Assembly (NCBI GenBank): GCA_019634385.1
Contig: JAHQVK010000210.1
Coordinates: 1-35,948 of the forward strand
Length of the DNA stretch: 35,948 nucleotides
DNA from: Myxococcales bacterium
GTDB taxonomy: Bacteria; Myxococcota; Kuafuiibacteriia; Kuafuiibacteriales; Kuafuiibacteriaceae
Direction: 5' to 3'
Positions within the stretch are counted from its first letter, which is position 1, and the number at the start of each line of letters is the position of its first letter. The notes below the pieces were generated by a model. The model made no database searches, was not told where the DNA came from, and saw only the letters and a list, made by a program, of their open reading frames with translations. Below, piece by piece: positions 1-8,045 of the stretch. The translations under genes were made by a program, and so were the position numbers.

Positions 1-1
1 A

Positions 2-523
2 TTTGGTCCGTGGCTTCTGCCTATCAATGATGCTTTTCGAGCGATCCCTATGTTGGTGCTTCTCTTCTTTTTTTTCTACTTTCCATACCAAGAAGCTTTG
101 GGGATCCAACCTCTAGACGAACTTTCCGCAGCGCTAGCTGCCCTCACATTTTCGCAGACCGCTTTTACCGCCGATCTTGTTCGAGCTGCTTTGAATAATG
201 TTTCGCCAGACATCACTCTTGCAGGACGAGCTTTAGGTTTGAAGAGTCACATCATAATGCTTAAATTGGTATTGCCAGATGTCCTTCGGCAAATACTGCC
301 GACATTAGTTGCATTCTATATAGGAAATATAAAGCTAAGTAGCTTAGCATCTGTGCTTGGATGTCGTGAACTCGTCTTCGTGGCCAAAGTGGCCATGGGA
401 CAGACGTACCGAGCGTTAGAGGCTTGGTCTATTGTGGGACTAATCTACATCGTGATGATAGTACCGCTTGCTTGGGTCTCTAGAAAACTTGAGTCTTCGA
501 CATGGATCAAACGTCGATCCTAA
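2..523 (+). CDS. Polar amino acid ABC transporter permease, 5' end outside the window
   Basis: This is the inner-membrane permease subunit of an amino-acid ABC importer of the His/Glu/Gln/Arg/opine type. The frame is already open at base 2 and reads FRAIPMLVLLFFFFY, which matches the family's 'FRGTPLLVQLFF' membrane segment, so the ATG at position 50 is internal and the gene begins outside the window. The ABC-contact (EAA) loop is visible as AGRALGLKSHIIMLKLVLP, followed by the typical 'SLASVLGCREL' stretch and a last hydrophobic helix. The partner permease, ATPase and binding protein are not in the window. It lies on the element side of the tRNA-Gly, so it may be cargo of the integrated island, but this is inference. 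Confidence 0.85.
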   Translation, partial: FGPWLLPINDAFRAIPMLVLLFFFFYFPYQEALGIQPLDELSAALAALTFSQTAFTADLVRAALNNVSPDITLAGRALGLKSHIIMLKLVLPDVLRQILPTLVAFYIGNIKLSSLASVLGCRELVFVAKVAMGQTYRALEAWSIVGLIYIVMIVPLAWVSRKLESSTWIKRRS

Positions 524-582
524 CCAATGCCGCATTCGCTATATTGTATCAACAATTGTATCGTATACTATTTGAATTCCCC

Positions 583-1230
583 ATGCCCCTTAACCTCAAC
601 ACTGACAAGTTACTCTCAGCCTTGGAGATCTTCGCCAAGAAGTCGGTTCCCTATGCATTGGCGAATGGTGTCAACCGGACGGCTGAACTTGGACTAGCAA
701 ACGCAAAGCGCTCAATGTCCGACCGCTTCATCCTGCGCCGTAGAAACTGGAATCTGCGCTCACTTAGAGTTCAGAAGGCTAGACCTCGCGATAGAGTGCA
801 TATCTCAAGGTTTGGAACACTACAATCCTACTTCAGAATCCAAGAGGAAGGCGCAAGTCTCAATCCTGGTCATATTCCCACACCCTACGCTTCCAATGAA
901 AAACAAACCCCTCGGCGTAGAGTTCCGCGTGCACGACGTATCGATAGGCTAACCAACCTAAGACGAGGCGGCCAGCGTGTGGGGCGTCAGGTCTTTTTTC
1001 TTTTCGAAGGTAGTCCGAAGGCTCGCAAAGGTGTCTACGCTCGACCCTTTAATCGCAACGGTCGAAAGCGGCGTAAAGCGGTGAGACTCGTCCATGACCT
1101 ATCCCAGAATCAGGTCACAATTCCCCAAACTCAGTGGTTCGGTGCGGCGTACAACGAAACAGAGCGCCGATTTCCAAAGATCATGCAATCGGCCATACAA
1201 AGAGAGTTGAGACGAAATCGGTTGTTGTGA
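583..1230 (+). CDS. Phage-like structural (tail/neck type) protein, tentative
   Basis: This basic, Arg-rich protein of about 215 residues resembles a family of phage morphogenesis proteins. Its N-terminal 'FAKKSVPYALANGVNRTAE' segment resembles the 'FATALALNNTA' opening, and a later 'KGVYARPFNRNGRKR' and 'FGAAYNETERRFPK' part corresponds to the GVY...R and tail segments of that family. I cannot assign an exact virion role. The frame is open from an ATG at 502 that overlaps the permease stop. I prefer the ATG at 583 because the residues before it are AT-rich and not family-like. No strong ribosome binding site is seen, and a TATACT hexamer lies at 564-569. No other virion gene is in the window, so this may be a remnant. 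Confidence 0.5.
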   Translation: MPLNLNTDKLLSALEIFAKKSVPYALANGVNRTAELGLANAKRSMSDRFILRRRNWNLRSLRVQKARPRDRVHISRFGTLQSYFRIQEEGASLNPGHIPTPYASNEKQTPRRRVPRARRIDRLTNLRRGGQRVGRQVFFLFEGSPKARKGVYARPFNRNGRKRRKAVRLVHDLSQNQVTIPQTQWFGAAYNETERRFPKIMQSAIQRELRRNRLL

Positions 1231-1428
1231 CCAGGATCAAAGCCCTGGGAAGAAAACCCACAGACCCACTTGCTAAATCTTGATCCTCGGTTAATGTGGA
1301 TCTGATGACTCGAATCTCCCGATTGCTGTGTCCCTCTGTCAAGTACCACCTTCTTCTTATTATTAAGTATAGGGTACCAGGCTGGGCATCTGGTTATTCC
1401 TTCTTAATATTAATGGGGCGGTAAATCT

Positions 1429-1908
1429 ATGAGCTGGTGGCTCAGTATCTCAGATACGGCTGAATATCTCGGGGTCAGTCGTCAAACTATCTATAGAGAG
1501 ATGGCACGAGGCCGTTTAGTGCCTGAAGGCCGTGTGGGTCGATCCTTGAGATTCAGTCAATCGTATCTGGACATTTATCTAAGAGAAAGTGTTAAAAACC
1601 CGGGTGACGACAGTGTGGATCGCTGGACCGGGAAATGGCGCAACTATGCCTTATCTGAAAACCAAAGCGACCAAACGTGTATTACCAGGAATAACTCAAG
1701 AAACCCCCGATCGATATCGGGTGCGGGTGCGGTGGACGAACGAGAAAGGAGTAGCAAAAGCAAAGTACGGGGTAGCAAAGACTCTAGAAGAAGCCGTGTC
1801 TCTAAAGAGCAATCTCCTTCAAACCCTAAAAACGCAAAGCGAGCCGGTAAAAGTCACCAGGCAACGGTTCGCGGACTACTCGAAGCAGTGGCTGAGCTTA
1901 GCAAGTAA
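1429..1908 (+). CDS. Excisionase-family helix-turn-helix DNA-binding protein
   Basis: The first 55 or so residues form a MerR-like/HTH_17 domain: 'SISDTAEYLGVSRQTIYREM' followed by 'GRLVPEGRVGRSLRFSQSY'. Such small proteins act as recombination directionality factors or element regulators and commonly sit just upstream of a tyrosine integrase, as here. The ATG is preceded by GGGGCGG at 1413-1419. The second half (from about residue 60) is Ser/Arg/Lys-rich and overlaps the integrase N-terminal frame, which looks like the real coding frame there. The true functional protein may therefore be only the first 60-70 residues, or an upstream frameshift may have lengthened the ORF. Function as an excisionase is inferred from domain and position only. 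Confidence 0.65.
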   Translation: MSWWLSISDTAEYLGVSRQTIYREMARGRLVPEGRVGRSLRFSQSYLDIYLRESVKNPGDDSVDRWTGKWRNYALSENQSDQTCITRNNSRNPRSISGAGAVDERERSSKSKVRGSKDSRRSRVSKEQSPSNPKNAKRAGKSHQATVRGLLEAVAELSK

Positions 1909-1996
1909 GAGGTTACGGAAAGCAACAGTAAAAAATACGCAAACGAAATTGCTCATGCAATCGGGACCTTCGGTACTTACTATGTGGATGCACTAA
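1646..1996 (+). CDS. Tyrosine integrase, N-terminal piece (arm-binding and start of core-binding domain), frameshifted
   Basis: This frame carries the N-terminal part of a phage-type integrase. An arm-binding-like segment reads 'PGITQETPDRYRVRVRW' and '...AKTLEEAVSLKSNLLQT', and then the start of the SAM-like core-binding domain reads 'FADYSKQWLSLASKRLRKAT'. At the run of six A's (1930-1935) homology leaves this frame and continues in the -1 frame as 'KKYANEIAHAIG...', which joins the catalytic piece. Residues after about 1936 in this frame are out-of-frame noise. The ATG at 1646 is the start closest to the family-like sequence; a GTG at 1589 is also possible. With the downstream piece it would make a protein of about 410 residues, normal for the family. 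Confidence 0.6.
   Translation: MPYLKTKATKRVLPGITQETPDRYRVRVRWTNEKGVAKAKYGVAKTLEEAVSLKSNLLQTLKTQSEPVKVTRQRFADYSKQWLSLASKRLRKATVKNTQTKLLMQSGPSVLTMWMH
1930..1936 (+). other. Candidate -1 frameshift site (A AAA AAT) inside the integrase
   Basis: The heptamer A-AAA-AAT fits the X-XXY-YYZ slippery pattern when read in the frame of the upstream integrase piece. A -1 slip leads exactly into the frame of the catalytic piece, whose open frame begins after a TAA at 1906-1908. A Shine-Dalgarno-like AAGAGG lies at 1907-1912, about 18 bases upstream. No strong downstream stem-loop is evident; only a short TTGC-TCAT-GCAA stem is seen. Programmed frameshifting, an inactivating 1-base mutation and a homopolymer sequencing error all remain possible. 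Confidence 0.4.
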
Positions 1997-2877
1997 CTAT
2001 AGCGGATGTACAAATCTGGATGGATTCGATGAGTTGCGCACCGGAAACGGCAAATAGTCGGTTGCGCACGCTACGGGTTGCACTAGAGCCCCTCGTCAAC
2101 CAGGGTGTGTTGCCTTTGAATCCAGCTCGAAAGGTCAGGACTCTCAGTACTGGCCCCACACAAGGGAGGCGTGGAACTGCATACAATGCTGAAGAACTAA
2201 GTAAGTTTATAGCCACCACCCAAAGGATGAAGGAGACGAGAACGGAGTCCGAGGACGTATGCCGTATGGCTCTAGTTCTCGCGCTAGGTGGCATGCGCCG
2301 ATGCGAGTGCATGGCGTTGAAGTGGGAAGATTGGCAAAAAGGGGAGCTGTATATTCGGCATTCCGTCACAGAACGAGAGGAAGGCCCCACAAAAACGGAT
2401 GACCCGCGCAAGATAGCGATTATTGGGATCCTAGCTGAAGTTCTTCAGGAACAGAAAGCATGGCTCGACGCCATCGAACACCTGGGTCGAGTGTCGGGAC
2501 TCATCTTTCCCGCTTCCCCCCGTCATGCACGGGCAGGAGCATCTAGGCGAGGCGCGGATGAGGTATCATGGTATCGGTCGCCTTCCGTATTGGATAAACC
2601 ACTCCGACGTATAGCAATGGCTGCTCAACTTCCCGAGGTATCAAACCACTCGTTCCGGCGCTCGTATGAAAATCTACTTCGGCAATCAGGGGTAGATGAC
2701 CTAGTACGACGATCCCTAGCCGGATGGCGAACGGACACGGCCCAAGCCATTTACGCAGGAATTGATCCATCCGAGCGAATCGAAGCGGCAAAACGGCTTG
2801 ATCGGCTACTCATTGGAAAACGGTTACCCGAAACGGTTACCCGAGAGAAATCCACCGACATAACCGTTAATGGCTAA
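1984..2877 (+). CDS. Tyrosine integrase, catalytic piece (possibly expressed only by -1 frameshift)
   Basis: This piece holds the rest of the core-binding domain and a complete catalytic domain of a phage/island tyrosine recombinase. The catalytic set is visible: Arg in 'GGMRRCECMALKW', Lys in 'GPTKTDDPRK', His-x-x-Arg in 'NHSFRR', Trp in 'LAGWRTDTAQ' and the nucleophile Tyr in 'QAIYAGI'. The GTG at 1984 is only the first start codon. The frame opens at 1909, and family-like residues (YANEIAHAIGTFGTYYVDAL) lie upstream of the GTG, so the native start is in the upstream piece across the A6 run. The gene ends 34 bp from the 3' end of tRNA-Gly, the usual arrangement for integrases using a tRNA attachment site. 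The two frames together look like one recently intact or frameshift-expressed gene. Confidence 0.8.
   Translation: MDALTIADVQIWMDSMSCAPETANSRLRTLRVALEPLVNQGVLPLNPARKVRTLSTGPTQGRRGTAYNAEELSKFIATTQRMKETRTESEDVCRMALVLALGGMRRCECMALKWEDWQKGELYIRHSVTEREEGPTKTDDPRKIAIIGILAEVLQEQKAWLDAIEHLGRVSGLIFPASPRHARAGASRRGADEVSWYRSPSVLDKPLRRIAMAAQLPEVSNHSFRRSYENLLRQSGVDDLVRRSLAGWRTDTAQAIYAGIDPSERIEAAKRLDRLLIGKRLPETVTREKSTDITVNG
2818..2868 (+). repeat. 13-bp perfect tandem repeat plus inverted half-copy next to the attachment site
   Basis: AAACGGTTACCCG occurs twice in direct tandem (2818-2830 and 2831-2843), and its core AACGGTTA recurs inverted as TAACCGTT at 2861-2868. All lie within the last codons of the integrase, 45-95 bp from the tRNA-Gly 3' end. 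Iterated short sites beside an attachment site are typical of arm-type integrase or excisionase binding sites, so this is a reasonable candidate. The repeat is also translated, as part of the integrase C-terminus. Confidence 0.55.
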
Positions 2878-2911
2878 ATCGTATATGTCTAGAATTAGAG
2901 GTAAAAAGGAA

Positions 2912-2986
<75 letters not shown>

Positions 2987-2997
2987 GTGCCAAGGAC

Positions 2998-3024
2998 TTT
3001 GTATCGCTCCAGAGTCCCTGTCAA
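2998..3024 (-). promoter_or_regulatory. Candidate sigma70-type promoter of tRNA-Gly
   Basis: On the minus strand a perfect -35 TTGACA (3019-3024) is followed after 15 bp by a -10-like TACAAA (2998-3003), 14 bp before the mature tRNA 5' end. The spacer is shorter than the usual 17 bp, but the position is right for a tRNA promoter. Confidence 0.5.
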
Positions 3025-3041
3025 CCCTTTCATGTAGGTAG

Positions 3042-3587
3042 CTAGCGGTTTTGGAGCTTTCGCTGAAATACAACCAAATACTGTAAGGCGGACCCATAGC
3101 TCAAACCAAGACTTACCCACACCAACCCCATGCCGACCGTCTCGACCAGCGGTGGTTCACGAATGAGCAAGCACCCTACGCCAACCATTTGTACAACGGT
3201 TTTGAGCTTGCCTAAGCTGCCAGCAGCAATAATCACACCCGCCCCGGCGGCGATCGACCGAAGACCGTTAATGAGCATTTCCCGAGCTAGGAGGGCAAAC
3301 ACCAGCCACACCGGAATACGCCCCTGCGGTAGGAGCGCCATGAGCGTCCCGATCACAAGCAGCTTATCTGCCAAGGGATCCAAGAGCTCCCCAACCCACG
3401 AAACTAGATGCCACCTACGGGCCAAATACCCGTCGATAGCGTCCGTCACTGCCGCTATCCCAAAAGCCAAAGCTGCCCATCGACTCCAAGTGACGGACGG
3501 GTCTTGGGCAAGTCCCATCACTACCGGGATGAGCAACACTCTCAGGTAAGTGACGATGTTTGGTATCGACCACAGGTGAGCTGCCAT
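3042..3587 (-). CDS. pgsA: CDP-diacylglycerol--glycerol-3-phosphate 3-phosphatidyltransferase
   Basis: This integral membrane enzyme makes phosphatidylglycerophosphate from CDP-diacylglycerol and glycerol-3-phosphate, the committed step to phosphatidylglycerol and cardiolipin. The full CDP-alcohol phosphatidyltransferase signature D-x2-DG-x2-AR-x8-G-x3-D-x3-D is present in DAIDGYLARR...GELLDPLADK. Several hydrophobic helices are visible. I chose the ATG at 3587 because GGGAGGG directly precedes it and the family N-terminus ('SIPNIVTYLRVLLIP') follows at once, giving 181 residues, the usual length. An alternative GTG at 3626 overlaps the stop of the upstream transglycosylase gene as GTGA. Either way the two genes are co-transcribed and probably translationally coupled. 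Confidence 0.95.
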   Translation of the reverse strand: MAAHLWSIPNIVTYLRVLLIPVVMGLAQDPSVTWSRWAALAFGIAAVTDAIDGYLARRWHLVSWVGELLDPLADKLLVIGTLMALLPQGRIPVWLVFALLAREMLINGLRSIAAGAGVIIAAGSLGKLKTVVQMVGVGCLLIREPPLVETVGMGLVWVSLGLSYGSALQYLVVFQRKLQNR

Positions 3588-3622
3588 ACCCTCCCGCCGG
3601 TCATGTTGTTCAGACGAGATAG

Positions 3623-4276
3623 TCACTGGCGTGTAGACTCTTGTAGTCGATAGTGCCGATACATCTGAAGCACTCTTCGCACATAGCGTTGAGTCTCTCG
3701 AATGTTTGGTATGCCCCGGACCCGCCGGACCCGCTCCGGGCCCGCGTTGTAGGCAGCAGTGGTCATCACAAGGTCTCCTTCAAACATATTGACCAAGTAC
3801 CGTAAGTAGCGAGCCCCACCAAAAATGTTCTGTTGAGGATCAAATGGATCTGTCACCTTCATCTTGGCCGCAGTGGCATCGATCAACTGCATCAGTCCTT
3901 TAGCCGCCGCCCGAGAGACCGCTTGGGGATCAAAATTGGATTCTACTTTTGCCACCGCCTTAATGAGCGCAAATGGTAGACGATAATGCTCTGCCGCCTT
4001 GCGGATGATGGCATCAAAGCGGGTCACATTGACCGGATAGACCAGTCGCTCACGCCCATCAATTTCGAGGCGGACCGGCGTCAATCCTCCAAAACCATCA
4101 GAAACCTCACGATAGACCTTAACACGCCGCGTACGTCGAGCATGAGGACTCACGTTGGTAAGATGCAAAACACCGTATTCATCCACGTAACTGTAGAGCT
4201 CCGCACTCGCCGGCATTGCGACGAGCAGAAGGGTCATACCCACAAGTAGACTCAGCGCACGCCGATGAACACCCAC
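3623..4276 (-). CDS. Exported lytic transglycosylase, SLT domain with DUF4124-like N-terminus
   Basis: This is a predicted periplasmic peptidoglycan lytic transglycosylase. After a signal peptide (RRALSLLVGMTLLLVAMPASA) comes a short DUF4124-like segment 'LYSYVDEYGVLHLTNV', and then a goose-type SLT domain. The SLT domain shows the catalytic Glu in 'IKAVAKVESNFDP', the 'KGLMQLIDATA' motif and 'AAYNAGPERV'. The frame is open to a GTG at 4378 that overlaps the upstream gene. I prefer the GTG at 4276 because it places the signal peptide at the N-terminus, but its ribosome binding site is weak. It overlaps or abuts pgsA downstream and follows a lipoprotein gene, suggesting one envelope-related operon. 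Confidence 0.85.
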   Translation of the reverse strand: MGVHRRALSLLVGMTLLLVAMPASAELYSYVDEYGVLHLTNVSPHARRTRRVKVYREVSDGFGGLTPVRLEIDGRERLVYPVNVTRFDAIIRKAAEHYRLPFALIKAVAKVESNFDPQAVSRAAAKGLMQLIDATAAKMKVTDPFDPQQNIFGGARYLRYLVNMFEGDLVMTTAAYNAGPERVRRVRGIPNIRETQRYVRRVLQMYRHYRLQESTRQ

Positions 4277-4332
4277 ACCCCACGGGGCCTCTGTACTCAA
4301 ACTATTCACCAAAGATGATGGTACCGAGGGGT

Positions 4333-4983
4333 TTACGACGACGGCAAAGATATCCTCCCTTCGGGAACAAATTGCCACTCCAGTTCTGCAACCCCCAGAG
4401 CGGAGCTAATGCGTAACCGCAAATGACGGGTTTGGCCATTGATGATCGGCTTGCCCTCCAGGCTCGTTAATGGAAATTCCAACCTATAAGCGGAAGCAAA
4501 GGGCGAAAGGTATGGATAGAATACTTTCAGGTTGTCCGTCGATTTGATCAATCGAACTTTCGCCAACACCCACGGACCATCGTCCGCTCGCAACGTGACT
4601 CGCCAGACCGAATCAGCATCAGCCAGATCGTTCAATCTCTGGTTGGGCGTTGAAGCAGTCAGGAAGAACTCCCAGTGGTTTTCAGCCTCGGGATTCGCGA
4701 GCGTAATTCGGCGAGCTTCCTCACTCCCTCGTCCGTAAGCGTCCGGGAAACGCTCAATAAAAGCTCGACGAAATTCGGGAGCATGGAAGGTCGAGCGCAC
4801 ATACATGATACTGTAAATGCCGTCGAAAACCTCATCCTTTCGGGTCCAACGGTTGAGCATCCTCGGGTAGTCTTCACGCTCAATGTCCGGCTGTGGCCGT
4901 AAGCTCAGGAGTGGAGGCGTCGTCTGGCAACCCCACCCGACGGACAAAAGTACAAGCCCCGCCACCATGCGGTTGAGACCCAT
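4333..4983 (-). CDS. Hypothetical lipoprotein
   Basis: A short hydrophobic signal ends in a lipobox-like SVGWGC, so the mature protein of about 200 residues should be lipidated and exported. I do not recognise the domain. The body is a soluble mix with 'FDGIYSIMYVRSTFHAPEFRRA' and a C-terminal beta-rich part 'YPYLSPFASAYRLEFPLTSL', and no catalytic motif is seen. The ATG at 4983 gives the cleanest signal peptide; ATG 4995, one base after the pyrE stop, is also possible. It lies between pyrE and the transglycosylase gene in the same direction with very short spacing, so they are probably one transcript. Confidence 0.75.
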   Translation of the reverse strand: MGLNRMVAGLVLLSVGWGCQTTPPLLSLRPQPDIEREDYPRMLNRWTRKDEVFDGIYSIMYVRSTFHAPEFRRAFIERFPDAYGRGSEEARRITLANPEAENHWEFFLTASTPNQRLNDLADADSVWRVTLRADDGPWVLAKVRLIKSTDNLKVFYPYLSPFASAYRLEFPLTSLEGKPIINGQTRHLRLRISSALGVAELEWQFVPEGRISLPSS

Positions 4984-4996
4984 GATCCAAACCATC

Positions 4997-5590
4997 TCAC
5001 GACCCAGGAATAAAGTCATTCCGAGTAAATAGCGTATCCAGCTCGAGGCCAGCATCAGCGATTGCCTCTCGACCACCGTCCAGGCGATCTACTAACGCAA
5101 ATACGGTGCGTACCACAAAACCCCTCGCTCGAACTCGCTCCACTGCCTTCAGCGCAGAGCCACCGGTTGTCACAACGTCTTCCAGGACCACCAATTCATC
5201 ACCCTCAGAAAGATCACTGACCCCCTCCAACCATGCGCCGGTACCATGACCTTTGGGTTCTTTCCTCACAATGAACGCCGCCACCGGCGCTCCTGTCAGC
5301 GCGGAAGTCATCGCCACTGCACTCGCCAGGGGATCTGCCCCTAATGTTAGGCCCCCCACCGCCGTGACCGAGCGGCCCGTGCGTGAACAATGGTTGCGAA
5401 TGCGGTCCCACAAGCACTGTCCCACGAGCACATGGCCTTCCGCGGACAGGGTGACCTGTTTACAATCAATGTAAAAATCACTTGTTTTACCGGAAGCGAG
5501 CGTGACCGTCCCTCGACGATAAGCTCGCTCTCGAAGGTGCTGAAGCAGCGTCTCTAGAGCATGTTCTCGCGGATAACCAGGCATGAGCAT
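4997..5590 (-). CDS. pyrE: Orotate phosphoribosyltransferase
   Basis: This cytosolic enzyme of de novo pyrimidine synthesis converts orotate and PRPP to OMP. The PRPP-binding loop is clear (VVLEDVVTTGGSALKA), as are the flexible catalytic loop 'VRKEPKGHGTGAWLEG', the 'SGKTSDFYIDCK' N-terminal motif and 'GGLTLGADPLASA'. The ORF extends to 5626, but the family start fits an ATG at 5590 or 5584; an AGG lies 7 bases before 5590. The predicted length of about 197 residues is normal. It is followed directly by the lipoprotein gene. Confidence 0.93.
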   Translation of the reverse strand: MLMPGYPREHALETLLQHLRERAYRRGTVTLASGKTSDFYIDCKQVTLSAEGHVLVGQCLWDRIRNHCSRTGRSVTAVGGLTLGADPLASAVAMTSALTGAPVAAFIVRKEPKGHGTGAWLEGVSDLSEGDELVVLEDVVTTGGSALKAVERVRARGFVVRTVFALVDRLDGGREAIADAGLELDTLFTRNDFIPGS

Positions 5591-5668
5591 CAACCTGTGC
5601 TCGCGGAGGTAGACAACGGCCGTCAACCCTCAGCTATCCCCCACCAGCGACAATTGGGTACCGACCCG

Positions 5669-7258
5669 CTACGAGATAGGCCAGCCTCGCTGATTCTTGA
5701 GCGACGACACAGCCGTCGGCTTTTCCGCATCAAAAAGATCCAAGACAGAAGCATCCACCGTCGCTGGTCGAGCTCTGGTTCTCGCCCAATCCCGCAGGGA
5801 TTTGATACTTTCCTCGTAGGTAGCGTACAGAGGTACCGATCGTTGAAGAACAAACGCCAGATCTTCGTCCGTGACATCGCGCTGAAGCGCAAAGGCCCGA
5901 TGGAGCGCAGCCACCACCACTTGCTCAAGCTCCGCCCCTGAAAAATGCTCAGCTCGTTCGGCCAGGCTTGCGAGTCCAGGAAAGGCCTCCGGACATCGCT
6001 TTCGCCGCGTCAAATGGATACGAAGAATCTCCAAACGTTCGTGAACATTAGGCAGGTCAATAAAGAATACTTCATCAAATCTACCCCGACGAAGGAGCTC
6101 AGGAGGCAGCTGGGATATATCGTTGGCGGTAGCTACCACAAAAACCTCCGCCTTTTTTTCCGAGAGCCAAGTCAAGAAGCTGCCGAAGACTCGGGAAGCA
6201 GTCCCGCTCTTTTCACTCAGCCCAAAACCCTTTTCGATCTCATCCACCCAAAGCACAACCGGTGCGAGCCGCTCCGCTATCTTGATCGCATGTCGCATAG
6301 AGACTTCCGGTGCATCACCCCCCTCCCCTCCAAACACCACCCCAACATCTAAACGCAGAAGCGGAAAGCTCCAGAGATTGGCCACGACTTTCGCAGATAA
6401 TGACTTACCGCAGCCTTGGACGCCCAAGAGCAAAAGGCCTTTCGGTGGGGGCAATCCAAAGGCACGAGCTTCATCACCAAAAGCGCTCGTACGGTGAGTC
6501 AGCCAGCGCTTTAGCTCCCCAAGTCCCCCCAGATCTTCTAAACCTTCACGTAAAGGGTAGTACTTGAGGGTATCAGATCGCTGAAGGTGGTGTTTTTTCT
6601 CTTCAACAAGCAAGGACAGGTCGCTGATGGCTAATCCCCCTCGAAGTACCATCACCTTTCGGAATACTCGTTGGGCCTCGTGGAGCGACAGCCCAAGAGC
6701 AGATCGCGCCGCTCGATCGATCACCGCTTCTTGGAGGACAACTTTTTCCGAATGAGCCACACGAAGTAGCGCCGAACGAAGGAGCTCTATGCCGGGCAGG
6801 GGAAGATCAATGACCGCGACCTCTTTCTCAAGCGTCGTAGGCCACTCCCAGTGCGGTGATATAACCACAACCGACTGACCTCGCTCTACCAATGTCGGCA
6901 AACTATCGCAAAGCTGCCGAGCGACCATTGGTTCGCTAAGAAAGTGATGAAAGTCGAGAAGCACAACCAAACCCGGTGCCTTCATGGAGGCCAGGGTTGC
7001 CAGTGCTTCTTCTGGTGAGTGCCTTTCAACCGGAGCCCGCGGCCGTCTATCAGCGACCCCCTTTCGATCAGACGCCGGATCATCCGTATTGTAGCCCTGA
7101 GAAACCGACCACATGGCGAAAGTTTTTTGAGAGGCCAGGGCTGCTTCCTTCACCGTACGGATCGCCCGCAATTCTTCTTGTGTAGTGCAGTGAATCAGTG
7201 GGTAGCCCGATCGAGATAGGACAACAATCTCTTGAGCCACCGGATCTAGAGCGCTCAC
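5669..7258 (-). CDS. AAA+ ATPase of the Ycf46 type
   Basis: This 529-residue ATPase has the Ycf46 layout. An N-terminal P-loop-like region without Walker A ('[16 protein letters not shown]', '[14 protein letters not shown]') is followed by a full AAA module. In the module, Walker A is [12 protein letters not shown], Walker B is [12 protein letters not shown], sensor 1 is in 'FVVATANDI' and the arginine finger region is '[19 protein letters not shown]'. The substrate is unknown; the family was first named from plastid genomes and is widespread in bacteria. The start is a GTG at 7258 with a weak ribosome binding site. A terminator-like hairpin upstream (7334-7394) separates it from the 7404 gene, so it probably has its own promoter. 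Confidence 0.88.
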   Translation of the reverse strand: MSALDPVAQEIVVLSRSGYPLIHCTTQEELRAIRTVKEAALASQKTFAMWSVSQGYNTDDPASDRKGVADRRPRAPVERHSPEEALATLASMKAPGLVVLLDFHHFLSEPMVARQLCDSLPTLVERGQSVVVISPHWEWPTTLEKEVAVIDLPLPGIELLRSALLRVAHSEKVVLQEAVIDRAARSALGLSLHEAQRVFRKVMVLRGGLAISDLSLLVEEKKHHLQRSDTLKYYPLREGLEDLGGLGELKRWLTHRTSAFGDEARAFGLPPPKGLLLLGVQGCGKSLSAKVVANLWSFPLLRLDVGVVFGGEGGDAPEVSMRHAIKIAERLAPVVLWVDEIEKGFGLSEKSGTASRVFGSFLTWLSEKKAEVFVVATANDISQLPPELLRRGRFDEVFFIDLPNVHERLEILRIHLTRRKRCPEAFPGLASLAERAEHFSGAELEQVVVAALHRAFALQRDVTDEDLAFVLQRSVPLYATYEESIKSLRDWARTRARPATVDASVLDLFDAEKPTAVSSLKNQRGWPIS

Positions 7259-7333
7259 CAGCTATTCGTACCACGCAAGCCTCAAACGCTCGTTCGAAAG
7301 ATGTTGGTCCTCTACCCCGAGGTACCTATATTC

Positions 7334-7394
7334 AAAAAAGAGCCCCTCTAAACCTTTATAGCAATCTCGACCGCCACTTTGTGTTCAGAGGGGC
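7334..7394 (-). terminator. Rho-independent terminator candidate with a long loop
   Basis: On the minus strand GCCCCTCT...AGAGGGGC forms a perfect 8-bp GC-rich stem, followed by a run of six T's (A6 at 7334-7339 on the plus strand). The loop is long, about 37 nt. It lies just after the stop of the 7404-7964 gene and before the AAA ATPase start. Confidence 0.55.
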
Positions 7395-7403
7395 GAGCCA
7401 CAG

Positions 7404-7964
7404 CTACCGTAGACCTCGCTCCTTCTCGCGACGAAACGAGGTAAAGCTCTTGTTACTCATCTTAAGAAACTCAAGCAGACTCTGGGAGTACTCGTCCCGG
7501 TCGAAGAGATCCGGATCTGACATCTTGACCAAGTCGCGCAACCGTTCGCCCATCTTGAGCACCTGGTGAGCGTATCCCTCAAGCGGCACTAGGGCCTCCG
7601 TAAGGAGATATTCGTCTGGGTCGTATGCGTCTCCAACGTAAAATGAGACCATGACGTCCTCACCACTAGGTTCGAAAAGAAAACCGTGTTCGCTCTCGAT
7701 AAACCCAATGGTCTCTGAATCGCCATCGATGAGCGAATGGACAGCTCGGACCATGTGGCTAACGAGTTTAAAGATAGGATCTGGGAACCGCTCGATCAGC
7801 TCCTTATCACCCTTGGTCACCGTCACTGCACCGTAGGCTACCGGCCATTCTAATGACGTACCATTAAGCCCATCATCGAGAAGCTTTTGACTAGACACGG
7901 CTGACGCGCCATCTTCGGGATCTCCGAGATACACGACGAAGTCGATCTCGAGGCTCTCACCCAT
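7404..7964 (-). CDS. Acidic protein of unknown function
   Basis: I do not recognise this 186-residue protein. It is acidic and soluble with no signal peptide. It has alternating beta/alpha segments ('EIDFVVYLGDPEDG', 'DVMVSFYVGDAYDPDEY') and a helical, charged C-terminus ending in '...SFTSFRREKERGLR'. The start is secure: ATG at 7964 with a perfect AGGAGG a few bases upstream. It follows the roadblock gene at a distance of 81 bp in the same direction and precedes a terminator-like hairpin, so it and the roadblock protein are probably one transcription unit. A partner role for the roadblock protein is only a guess from position. Confidence 0.7.
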   Translation of the reverse strand: MGESLEIDFVVYLGDPEDGASAVSSQKLLDDGLNGTSLEWPVAYGAVTVTKGDKELIERFPDPIFKLVSHMVRAVHSLIDGDSETIGFIESEHGFLFEPSGEDVMVSFYVGDAYDPDEYLLTEALVPLEGYAHQVLKMGERLRDLVKMSDPDLFDRDEYSQSLLEFLKMSNKSFTSFRREKERGLR

Positions 7965-8045
7965 TGCGCCTCCTGCACACGCTTCGCATAAGAAAGAGTT
8001 AGCACAGCCGCTTCAGCCTCGCCATGCCAGGAGTACAGAGGGACC

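Noticed and set aside
1311-1330. A partial copy of the tRNA-Gly T-arm (TCGAATCTC...CCCG), possibly an attachment-site duplicate
   Set aside because: It is in the opposite orientation to the tRNA, shares only nine contiguous bases, and lies inside the element, so chance is more likely.
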